Under the pieces are notes generated by a model that saw nothing but the letters and a program-made list of their open reading frames with translations, was not told the DNA's origin and did not search any database. A DNA stretch of 64,000 bases from Hormiphora californensis (taxonomy: Eukaryota > Ctenophora > Tentaculata > Cydippida > Pleurobrachiidae). This document shows, piece by piece, positions 52,803-64,000 of the stretch. The position numbers and the translations under genes were made by a program. Within the stretch, counting starts at the first letter, position 1, and each line of letters starts with the position of its first letter. The DNA lies in assembly GCA_020137815.1 (NCBI GenBank), contig CM035350.1, positions 1,035,011-1,099,010 of the forward strand. The letters run 5' to 3'.

Positions 52803-53854
52803 ATGGCGGTGGAAGGTCGCACCGTGGCTCCCCCCGTTCGCAAAGTTATTATTCCACCCTGTGGTGCTATTCAACATTGTCGACAGCTTTCGAGAGGCGG
52901 AATGACAACTGTAAAAGAGTCATCGGAACCCTCATGGGTCGCTACGACAAGGGTGTTATCTACGTGACAGAGTCCTTTGCTGTCCTCACCAAGAGACTGA
53001 TGAGGAGGTATCCATGGGGATGGATTATGCCATGAGAATCAGTGAGATGCAGAAGAAAGTTAACACGAACATGTACACGGTGGGGTGGTACAGTAGTGGT
53101 ATACAGATAAACGATTATAGCAGTCTCATCCACTCCTTCTACAAGGTCCAGTTCCCATCCCCCGTCCATCTAACTCTGGATACCGCTCTAAAGGTAACGT
53201 AACTTCAGTAATCTAAGGGTGGCTGATAACAGGTTTCGGGTCAGGTTTCATGTAACAGGTATCACGTAGCAGGGTGACAGGTAGTAGTGTTGTTCTTATC
53301 TAAACCTTTCCGTCTCAGGAGCAAAAGATGAAGATCAACACACACATCACCCTCCCTATTGGTGTGAAGAATGGAACTGAGGGGTGCATCTTTACCCCTG
53401 TCCCTCATGAAATCAAGGGATCGGAGGCTGACCAAGTGTGCCTGAAGTTCTTCCAGGGCCTCAAGGGAACCAGGAAAACGCCCAACTTCAATGATCCAGA
53501 GCAGATAGTTCACAGTTGTGATGATATGATGACCCAAATCAATGTTATCTTGGGATACGTCAAACAGGTAACCATGGTAACCTACAAAACACACAATAAT
53601 ACTAATATGTAGCCTATAACACCACGTGGTAACCCCCTGCGTCCCTCCCACAGGTATCAGCTGGTGAGATGCCCATGGATAAGGAGGTGGGACGACAGTT
53701 GATGGAAGTAGTCCAGTCGATACCCAACCTGGAGTCGGATACCATTACCAACATGTTGAACTCTCACATGCAGGACTTATTAGCGGTGGAGTACTTGACG
53801 TATTTGACGAGACAGCAACTTGCCATTGGAGCCCGAATCAACCAGATTCTTTGA
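52803..53854 (+). CDS. EIF3F: translation initiation factor eIF3 subunit f, with frame breaks
   Basis: Three exons (52803 to about 53193, about 53320-53566, about 53655-53854). The MPN- domain is recognisable: HPVVLFNIVDSFERR..., RVIGTLMGRYDKG, SMGMDYAMRISEMQKKV, TVGWYSSGIQINDYSSLIH. The C-terminal helices include MLNSHMQDLLAVEYLTYLTR. eIF3f is a non-catalytic MPN subunit of the eIF3 scaffold that loads mRNA onto the 40S subunit. In exon 1 the conserved frame is recovered only by skipping one base near 52852, one near 52886, and allowing a missing base near 52994. This is likely sequence error in an essential gene. Confidence 0.9.
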
Positions 53855-54000
53855 GGGAGTTTACATCTCTTTTAACATTCCTTGTTTTATTTATTGAAGC
53901 CTTCCCCGGGAAACATCTTGAGTCTTGTTTCTATTAAACTCCGTGATTTTACTTGCCCCCCCCCCCCTCCGATACTACTTCAATACTGAATAGAAGCTCA

Positions 54001-54013
54001 ATATCTCTCACAG
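54001..54013 (+). promoter_or_regulatory. splice acceptor just upstream of ZNG1/CBWD ATG
   Basis: The sequence atatctctcacag ends eight bases before the ATG at 54022. The preceding EIF3F stop is at 53854. Confidence 0.45.
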
Positions 54014-54021
54014 TTTAGGAC

Positions 54022-55558
54022 ATGGTATCTTGTGATGAAGATGATGATGAAATACCCTTTCTAATTCCAGCAGACAAACCTTCAATACCAGTCACCATAA
54101 TAACAGGTAAACACACAATATCAAGATTAGAAACCACCCCCCCCCCCCCCCCCCCCGGATAATATTGAATACAACATTCTCCTTCTAGCCATCCTTGAAT
54201 ACAACTCCCTCTCCTTCTAGGCTATCTAGGGGCGGGAAAGACAACACTACTGTCCTACATTCTGACAGAACAACATGGTAAAAAGATAGCAGTGATAGTG
54301 AACGAGTATGGGGAGGGAGAGGGAACGGAGCAGCCTGGAGCACTAGGTGTCGGAGAAGACAAGTAGGTAAGAGTTAACTCTTACAACTCGAGTTGTAGTT
54401 AGAGTTTTGGGGGAATGCTGCTCTCGGAGCTATATTGACACACGCCCTCCCTCCCTGATATAGATACGAGGAATGGTTAGAAATGAACAATGGGTGTTTA
54501 TGCTGTAGTGTGAAGTCTGACACGGTGATGGCACTTGAGAAACTTATGGAGAAGGCGGGGAAGTTTGATTACATTTTAATTGAAACCACCGGTTAGTAAC
54601 TAACTTGTTGTTAAATGATCCAGTAGTAGCTACCTCCCCTTCTAGACAACTAACTTAGGTCATCTTGCCCTGTTAGTTCCCATTCTGAACTCTCTCCCAG
54701 GTTTGGCTGATCCAGGAAATATTGGCCAGACATTCTGGGTGGATGAGGGTCTATCTCAGCTATATCTAGATGGTATAGTGACCATGGTAGATACTCACAA
54801 CTTCGCCCGGACTAAGAAAGAAAGTAGGGGCAGTGAGTTTGGGAGACAGATCGCACTGGCTGATGTTGTGATTCTCAACAAGATGGACATGGTGGATCAG
54901 ATGACAAGGAATCAGGTTGCAGCTGATATCAGATCCATGAATAGTGCGTGTATAGTACAGTTCACAGACCACAGCAGAGTGAACCTGGATGGGATATTGG
55001 GAATTCAGGCTTACACCAGTGTACCCCCTCCTAGGTAAGATATTTCCAGGGAAACTATTTTCCTGAAGATCCCTGTGACACCAAGTGTATTGACACATAC
55101 CTCTCACCAGTACTGTGAAACATGAGATGTCAGAAGGTATCTCAACTATAACTCTCACTACGGAGAAAGTGTTGTGTAGGGAGGATCTTGAAAACTCCCT
55201 CCAATCCCTTCTGTGGGCCGAACAGCCTGAAACTGCCTCTGATAATAACCGGTCAGTTGATTGTACCAATTGTTTATCAAGATGTAGATTTTTCAGCAAA
55301 ATTCCCCAATACTTGTGTTCCAACTCCCCCCCCCCCTATTTCAGATCACACGGTGCTGCTGATAGTGATGATATGGTGATCCTGAGAATGAAGGGTCGAG
55401 TACACACTGAGGATGGGTGGTTCATGGTACAGGGTGTAAGAGATCTGTACGAGCTCACACCGATACCTGATCCAGAGTCCCAACAACATCTTATCTTTAT
55501 CGGATCACATCTCGACTCTCAGAGACTCCAAAATGTCACTAAAATGTATCCGAGATGA
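54022..55558 (+). CDS. ZNG1: zinc-regulated GTPase metalloprotein activator (CBWD/COG0523)
   Basis: Six exons, phases matching, from [16 protein letters not shown] to ...NVTKMYPR. The G3E GTPase core has a Walker A ([11 protein letters not shown]), the metal-binding CxCC motif (NGCLCCSV), IETTGLADPG and the NKMD guanine-recognition motif. The C-terminal COG0523 domain has the QGV/DLY region and ends FIGSHLD. ZNG1 proteins are metallochaperones that hand zinc to METAP1, an enzyme acting on nascent proteins. The neighbours are translation factors on the same strand, which fits, but this may be chance. C runs near 53956, 54138 and 55327 are assembly-prone but intronic or intergenic. Confidence 0.93.
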
Positions 55559-55890
55559 TTTATTGTTTTATAGTTGGAGGATTTATTTGTGAACGGGTTT
55601 GCTAAATAAAGTGCGATTTTTAATAATGCGAACCGGGGGCGCGCATTAATAATAACATAATTCCATTTGCGCGTGCTAAATCCGGTTCCTGATAAGATAG
55701 AGACTTTTCATTAGTCGCATTAGAAAGATACAGTTTTTTTCTTTTCAACGCACCCAGGATCAAGTCTTTATCTTATCAGGAGCCAGAGATATGATCAAAA
55801 CAACCGACAAAAAACTTTCCCACGGTGCGTGGGAATTTTTTGCGGTTCGCTTTATTAAAAATCGGACTTTATTTATGTTTTAATCTCCCG
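55559..55890. other. intergenic region with foldback
   Basis: It lies between ZNG1 and UQCRC2. An AATAAA at about 55603 may end ZNG1. A foldback with arms cctgataagatagagact and agtctttatcttatcagg spans about 55687-55782. A copy of the cccacggtgcgtggga motif seen in the 38.7-kb foldback lies at about 55816-55835. Confidence 0.6.
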
Positions 55891-55921
55891 ATATACCTCT
55901 AACCTCTACCCCCGTAATTAG
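55891..55921 (+). promoter_or_regulatory. splice acceptor just upstream of UQCRC2 ATG
   Basis: A pyrimidine-rich tract (cctctaacctctaccccc) followed by gtaattag ends two bases before the ATG at 55924. Confidence 0.4.
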
Positions 55922-55923
55922 CG

Positions 55924-56264
55924 ATGTTCTTGGCTCGGCAACACGCCGCCTTACTGCCCAAGCATGCTGCTGGCATCGCCTCTCTGCCCAATGCCATCAT
56001 TACGAGGATCGCGGGACGGTTCAAGACCGAGGAGGAGTACAAGCCTCATGTAGACCTCGAATTGGAGCAGAAATACGATGTGCCCATCCACGAGTTGTTG
56101 AGCAGGCTGCCCGTGGGTAGCAGTGAGGGAGCCATGGTGATGGAACAATATGTGGGACATATCCCCTGTAATGGAGCCCTCGCACCAACGGTATAAACCA
56201 CCTTATATCATGTACAATAATATCTTTGCTACTCGTCCTCTCTCTCTCTCCTCTCCTCTCTCTC

Positions 56265-56302
<38 letters not shown>

Positions 56303-58893
56303 AGCTATCTCTTCATTTCTATCTCAATTTCTCTCTCTCTCTATCTCTTCATTTCTATCTCAATTTCTCTGTCGTCTTTGTCTATTTTCTACTCTATATG
56401 GGGATCTCATCACGCACAGTGGACTGCTGGGTGAAATGTGGGATCTGATAACCACTAGGATGATCTGATACTCAGTGGGGTGATCTGATCCTGGGTGGGG
56501 TGATCTGATCCTCAATGGGATGATCTGATCTTGGGTGGGGGGATCTGATCCTCAGTAGGGTGATCTGATCATGCATGTTGGGTGATGTGATCTGATCTTG
56601 ATGACGACGATTTAGGGACCACCAAACATGCATGGGTGGGATCAAGTTTCGGGTGTTTTTGCATTATATAGTAAGACTAGCGCACCCATTGGATGCGCCT
56701 CAAGTAGCTTTTTGATTACCCACCCGGCTTCGCCGGGTGGTTCTTTTCGCCCTTTCAACGTCAATAACACGGTTGCCATGGCAACTGGAGTGGTAACTAT
56801 GGGGACTGAATTATTAAAATTCATTCGAAAATATTAACAAACTTCCACTGGAAGTTCCAAAAGTGTGAACAGCAGCTTTACAGCTTTGGTCATATGAAGT
56901 GTTTTATGAAGGAGCAGCCTGTCGCTTAGATACCGCCTAACGAACGACCACCACTTCGACGACGTTCATCTCCAAATTATAATAGAGATACTATTGTTTA
57001 ACACCCCTTCACCCTATGCTAATGTTATACCATGCCAACACCTCTCACCCCCTGTAGGTAACTGGAGACAGGTTGTCCAACGGAGTGGCTACAGTTGCTG
57101 TTGACTCTGCCAGCCCCATTGTACACCTGGGCGTCTACCTGGGACTGGGAACTCGACACGAGACCAAGGCCACTGCTGGCATGCTCCAGGTCATGAAACA
57201 TGCCTGGTTGGGCACCACTACCAGGCGAACACTAGTTGGTGGAGCTAGGGAGCCCGTCCAGTGTGGAGCTAACATTGTATTTACCCCTGGTAGGGATGTT
57301 ACTTCTATCACCGCATCCTGCCCCCGGGACAAGGCTGACCTGTGAGTAACATAAATCACAAAATAAGTTATCAGTTATGAGTTACCACCTAACCACTAAT
57401 CGTTAGTTACAACTGGCTCCAACTACCCGGTAACTGCACGCACATCTCTAGTTACTAACTATTGTGTTTCAGTGTGCTCGACCACATGGTACAGAACCTG
57501 ATCTGTCCAGAGTTTTTCAACCACGAGCTGCACACCCCCATCGCTAGAGCTGCACAGACCTCTGCTGTAGAGCTGGCAAACCCTCTTAACCGCATGCTCG
57601 ATACGGCTCACCAGGTAGGTCAATTAATGGATCTAGAGGTGTAGGTCGTCTGTACATATAATTGTGAAACCAACCGACAATGTAGGTTGCAGTTGTCTGT
57701 TCTTTCTAAGTTCAGCCAACAAATCTCCCCTCCACAGTTGGCATATCGAGGAACTGGACTTGGCCGATCTCTCTACTACGCAGGAAACTCTGGTCTGGAC
57801 AGGGATGCCTGTCTTGACTTTGCTCTGGAGAACTTCAGGGATTCTAATAACATTGCAGTTGTTGGTGTAGGTATGTAACCCGGTAACATCCCCAGATCAC
57901 TGCATCTCTCTCCTTTCTCTCTCATTTCCCCATATTACTCATCTTCCAGGCTGTAACGGTCTTTCTTTCACCCAGGATTTGATGCTGATACAGTTAACGT
58001 GTTGGCTGATGAGTTCCTGTGGTCTCTAGAAGGAGGTTCTGTCTCTAGCGCTCCATCCACCTGGACCGGAATGAGGGACGCACACATTGAGGCACCCGGA
58101 GCTGGGGGCCGTGCCCTATTCCTGAGTGAAGGAGCCCCCATTGGCAGTAAGGATGCCCTAACTCTGGACCTTATTGGGTACCTAGTGGGAGGAAGTGCAG
58201 CACCCAGTGTAGCTCATGGTGCTGTCCAGACCAAACTAGCTGCAGCAGTTGGGGCTGTAGCTGGAGGTCCCTTCACTTCAGAGACTGTCAACATCAGTTA
58301 TAGGGACTCTGGAATGTTCGGCCTCTCTGTATCAGCAGCTAACGGAGCTGAGGTAACAAAGATATGTTTTCATACCACTAATCTATTAACTGCACTTCTA
58401 TCTAACACATCTAACCACTCTCTGTTCCCCTGAATCCACATCTATATCTAACATCTCTGTTCCCCCTAGCTCGGTGATGTGTTGAAGTGCTCTATTGGTG
58501 TCGTCAGGGGAGTTAGTCAGGGTGTATCTGATGAGGATCTACAGGGTGCTAAGAACCGACTCAAACTATCTGTCCTTAATGAGGTACCTCTCCATCTCCT
58601 TTCTTTCCTTCTTCTCTACTCCTTTTCTACTCCAAGATGTCCCCCACTATTTAACCATTCTAACACTCCTCCCTCCCATCTAGCGATCCAGCGTGTCTGG
58701 TGTTCTGAACGGTACAGCAACTGAAGCCCTTGCTGGGGGAGCTGCACGATCAGCGGGAGATATCTGCGCTGCTATTGATGCTCTTACTGCTGAAGATGTC
58801 ATTGCTGTGGCTAAAAAGGTTGCCACATCTCAGCCGGTCCTGGTTACCTACGGATCTGCTGAAGATATGCCCCTTCAAAGAGAACTCATCTAA
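55924..58893 (+). CDS. UQCRC2: cytochrome bc1 complex core protein 2 (M16 family, inactive)
   Basis: Seven exons (55924-56190, 57058-57341, 57473-57614, 57738-57870, 57976-58352, 58470-58583, 58684-58893) give 508 aa with all phases consistent. The first exon is a long N-terminal extension of about 89 aa starting like a mitochondrial presequence (MFLARQHAALLPKHAAG). Then come LSNGVATVAVDS, the M16 fold, SYRDSGMFGL, and EDLQGAKNRLKLSVL. The zinc-protease motif HxxEH is absent (LGLGTRHETKAT in its place), as in core protein 2. It is a structural subunit of respiratory complex III. Intron 1 carries a microsatellite, a 20-bp tandem repeat and the 320-bp dispersed element. Confidence 0.88.
56225..56375. 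repeat. CT microsatellite in UQCRC2 intron
   Basis: CTCTCT tracts with interruptions. The ORFs across it (SLSLSL) are artefacts. Confidence 0.9.
56430..56600. repeat. tandem repeat of about 20 bp in UQCRC2 intron
   Basis: Six to eight imperfect copies of gatctgatcctcagtggggt. Minisatellite. Confidence 0.8.
56665..56990. repeat. dispersed repeat of about 320 bp, copy 2
   Basis: The inverse-orientation homologue of 37097-37416, inserted in UQCRC2 intron 1. Shared blocks include acttccactggaagttccaa and ttatgaaggagcagcctgtc. A 17-base match (ctgctccttcataaaat) also occurs near 62080, which may be a third, fragmentary copy. Confidence 0.8.
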
Positions 58894-59604
58894 ATTATTG
58901 ACTTTGTATATAACCCACGCAGCAGTGTGTTGAGTGTGAAAGATCGAGAGAGAAATATTGAAATCATGAGATCGAGTGTGTTGCCCCCGATTTGAAGTTA
59001 TTAGTTCACTGTTTCTTGGATTACTAAATTCACGGCTGTTTTACATTCGTCCCTCCACAGCCCGGTCACACTGCAGTGCGCTGATTTGAGGACTTGGTTG
59101 TAGGGCGCGCGGATCTTCCAACGGTGAGAGTTCAGTGGTCTTCGCGCGGGATGTTGCACAAACAACCACCCAGATGCGGACCCAGGAAACCGTGATGCAT
59201 CACCCCACTGACAAGCTCATGTTTTGCCCCCGGCCCCTTTTAGTTCCAATGTGAGAATGATTATTTGTGGAGAATAACTGATATCATTACCGGCTTTATC
59301 AACTCTTACAAATATATTTTACTTTCATATAACATTGTGGAAGGGAGCATGGGCTGCAGCTTGGAGTACTATAATAGGCGTAACCAGTACGCGACGATCG
59401 ACAAGCCATTTCAAACAACACACCGAATATATATTTACTGTCTTCTAGAGAGAGGTTGATATAGTTTCCCGCATATTACAACAACGCGTCGTGTATAACT
59501 TTACTGTCAAGGTAACACACACACACACAATGTTCAACAATTGTAAACGTAAAGTGGGGCACGGGGCGAGAGCAGCTGAATAGTAAGTAGAAGGAAGGGG
59601 GTGT
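58894..59604. other. intergenic region between UQCRC2 and PSMC5 3' ends
   Basis: The two flanking genes converge here. I see no gene; the short open frame at 59265-59459 has no recognisable features. Confidence 0.4.
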
Positions 59605-61823
<2,219 letters not shown>

Positions 61824-61835
61824 CTGGGGAAAGGG
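61824..61835 (-). promoter_or_regulatory. splice acceptor abutting PSMC5 ATG
   Basis: In minus sense, ccctttccccag is followed at once by the ATG of RPT6. Either a small upstream exon is joined here or a spliced leader is added. Confidence 0.45.
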
Positions 61836-61983
61836 GTTGTTTAGAGTCGGAAAGAAAGACAATAAAAGAAGAAATATCGGTTATTACAGTCACTAGAAGT
61901 GTGCTGGCGCTATCCTCAACTCTACGACTTCTTTTTGCCTCTGGTTTGAAGATGGAGCTAACGAAGTTATGAAGGAAACTCAT

Positions 61984-63463
61984 TTACAAAGTTGGGTTAT
62001 ACACAAAGCAAGGGTTTGAAAAACAACAGTCAGTGTGAACAATTTAAAAGTTTTTTGAAAGTTGTTAGTCCTGCTCCTTCATAAAATGACTCGACGAAAA
62101 AATAACCCAGTAGCGAACTGCGAAGATTGGCAATCTAACATACGACCCTAGTCCCTTACAAAATCAACAGTTTTACCGCCAGGTTCAACAAACATTAACA
62201 ATTCAGGTCTCAAAGGGAGCTGAAACATGTAGATCTGTACAAACAACACATGACACAAACCGGCGGTTAAAGTCATGTGTGTTAAGGGAGAGAAATAGTG
62301 TGTATGTATACGACGGTGTCTCCCTGTCGCCCTTATTTCGCGTCACACTAAATGCATTACACATGTCACATACAGACTTTGAAAGAGTGGAAACACACAG
62401 AGAGGCAAGGAGAGATGTGGACAGCATTGAGTGTATATTGAGACTACAAAATTGCAGACAACGACAAGAAATGTCTGACACAAAATCCCCTTAAAATAAA
62501 CAATAGCCGACAATTTAAACACTGCCAAAATGGAGACAACTGCAGCAACGCCCCTATCAAATTACAAACAAAACACTTGGCAGGGAGAGAGTGAAAAATG
62601 CGGTGTTTTTATTGGGACAGGAAATGGTGTCAGAGCGTGTCTTACCGGTACATTCTCGCGTCCTGCATTTGACGAAGGTGACCTCCTGGACCGTATATCG
62701 GGGACGTGGGGGTTAGCAACTGCTACTGTAGCCATAATATCCGCTATTACACACCCATAAAATACGCTATACACAGAAAGAGGGGTTAGCTCACACAAAA
62801 CCAGGTAAAATTCTTGCGGAGGAAGAATTGCAATTTATGCTTCTCTGAGCGCGGCGCGGCTCACACAATACTGCCAATAAAATGGAATTGCGCGTGCCAT
62901 CAGAGGGGCGTGACATGTCGGCCCTGTGGGGTGTGCCATGACCGTTGGAATACGAATTATGTAGTGGTTTATTAATATTCAAGGCATAGTTACAATTACT
63001 ACAGGCATTCTTGAAAATAAATCTTAATTCCAACAGACACACACTGGCACACACACACACACACACAGGGGGAGGGGGCCGGTATAACGGGCCAGTGAGT
63101 GTAATCACATTCAACAGCCGGGTTATATCCCCGTTATATCCTACGAAGCACACGCGTTATATTCTCAACAGGAAGACAAAGAAATTTGGTACATACGAAG
63201 AAAGGAAGGATCAAAGTTCAAACACAGGCACAATTCTCTTTTTTAACTCTTGTGTGTTTCACTCGAGGGAGTTTACTGTTATATTAGGGCACAAACTAGA
63301 ATGACTCAGAGCTTTATGTAATTTTAAGGGGGAAGGTAGGGACGCGTGTGTGATGTGAGGGAGATCTCTCAGTATGCAATATTGTATATAGCCTGAATCA
63401 TGATATTCCCCGAAACGAAAAGAGAGGAGTCACTTGAGTCTCGCGCTCCGATAGCAGCACGTG
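61984..63463. other. intergenic region of about 1.5 kb
   Basis: It lies between the PSMC5 5' side and the UBE2D-like 3' end. I see short open frames without domains, a GT/CA microsatellite at about 63045-63066 and a fragment of the 320-bp dispersed repeat near 62080. Nothing is called as a gene. Confidence 0.4.

Positions 63464-64000
<537 letters not shown>

Noticed and set aside
61836-61983. Upstream PSMC5 start MSFLHNFVSSIF
   Set aside because: The sequence has no similarity to RPT6 N-termini and no clear donor links it to the 61823 exon.

Overview
This window is metazoan nuclear DNA. It holds multi-exon genes with short GT-AG introns, GA/CT microsatellites, small inverted-repeat transposons and one broken LINE. 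The best guide to the lineage is a complete innexin gene (5.7-12.9 kb): innexins occur in ctenophores, cnidarians and bilaterians but not in sponges or placozoans. An innexin, a very compact layout, many genes nested in introns and splice-acceptor signals next to start codons together suggest a ctenophore. That is inference, not proof.

Layout. 0.3-2.6 kb: an SNM1/DCLRE1-like metallo-beta-lactamase/beta-CASP gene (+) whose metal-binding motifs are gone. 2.8-4.8 kb: a four-TM claudin/PMP22-like gene (+). 5.7-12.9 kb: an innexin (+) with two candidate first exons; its introns host a cathepsin-type protease with ShK-like and LDLa-like tails (-) and a secreted glutamate-rich protein (+). 12.9-15.0 kb: COQ10 (-), ending 4 bp from the innexin stop. 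15.4-23.2 kb: KAT2 (GCN5/PCAF) acetyltransferase (-), hosting an intronless rhodopsin-like GPCR (+). 23.8-31.1 kb: SEC24 (-), with a 33-bp coding tandem array and a nested two-finger C2H2 gene (+). 31.9-34.6 kb: a SENP/Ulp1 SUMO protease (-). 35.6-39.3 kb: a decayed LINE and a nest of inverted-repeat elements.

39.5-58.9 kb is a run of eight + strand genes with small gaps: two unrecognised nuclear-like genes, EIF2B1, a SETD2-like H3K36 methyltransferase (hosting an antisense dynein-stalk-like ORF), EIF2B2 (hosting an intronless nicotinamide riboside kinase), EIF3F, ZNG1/CBWD and UQCRC2. 59.6-61.8 kb is PSMC5/RPT6 (-). From 63.5 kb to the right edge lies the 3' part of a UBE2D-like E2 gene (-).

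Themes. Genes are often nested inside introns of other genes, usually as intronless or nearly intronless copies. Many start codons sit just after a polypyrimidine-AG acceptor with little room for an upstream exon, which suggests spliced-leader trans-splicing. Several conserved genes (KAT2, SETD2-like, SEC24, EIF3F, the acidic protein) carry single-base indels of both signs, so residual long-read assembly error is the likeliest cause. Three translation-initiation genes (eIF2B alpha, eIF2B beta, eIF3f) share one 12-kb same-strand run. Exon boundaries were read by eye from splice consensus and reading-frame continuity.
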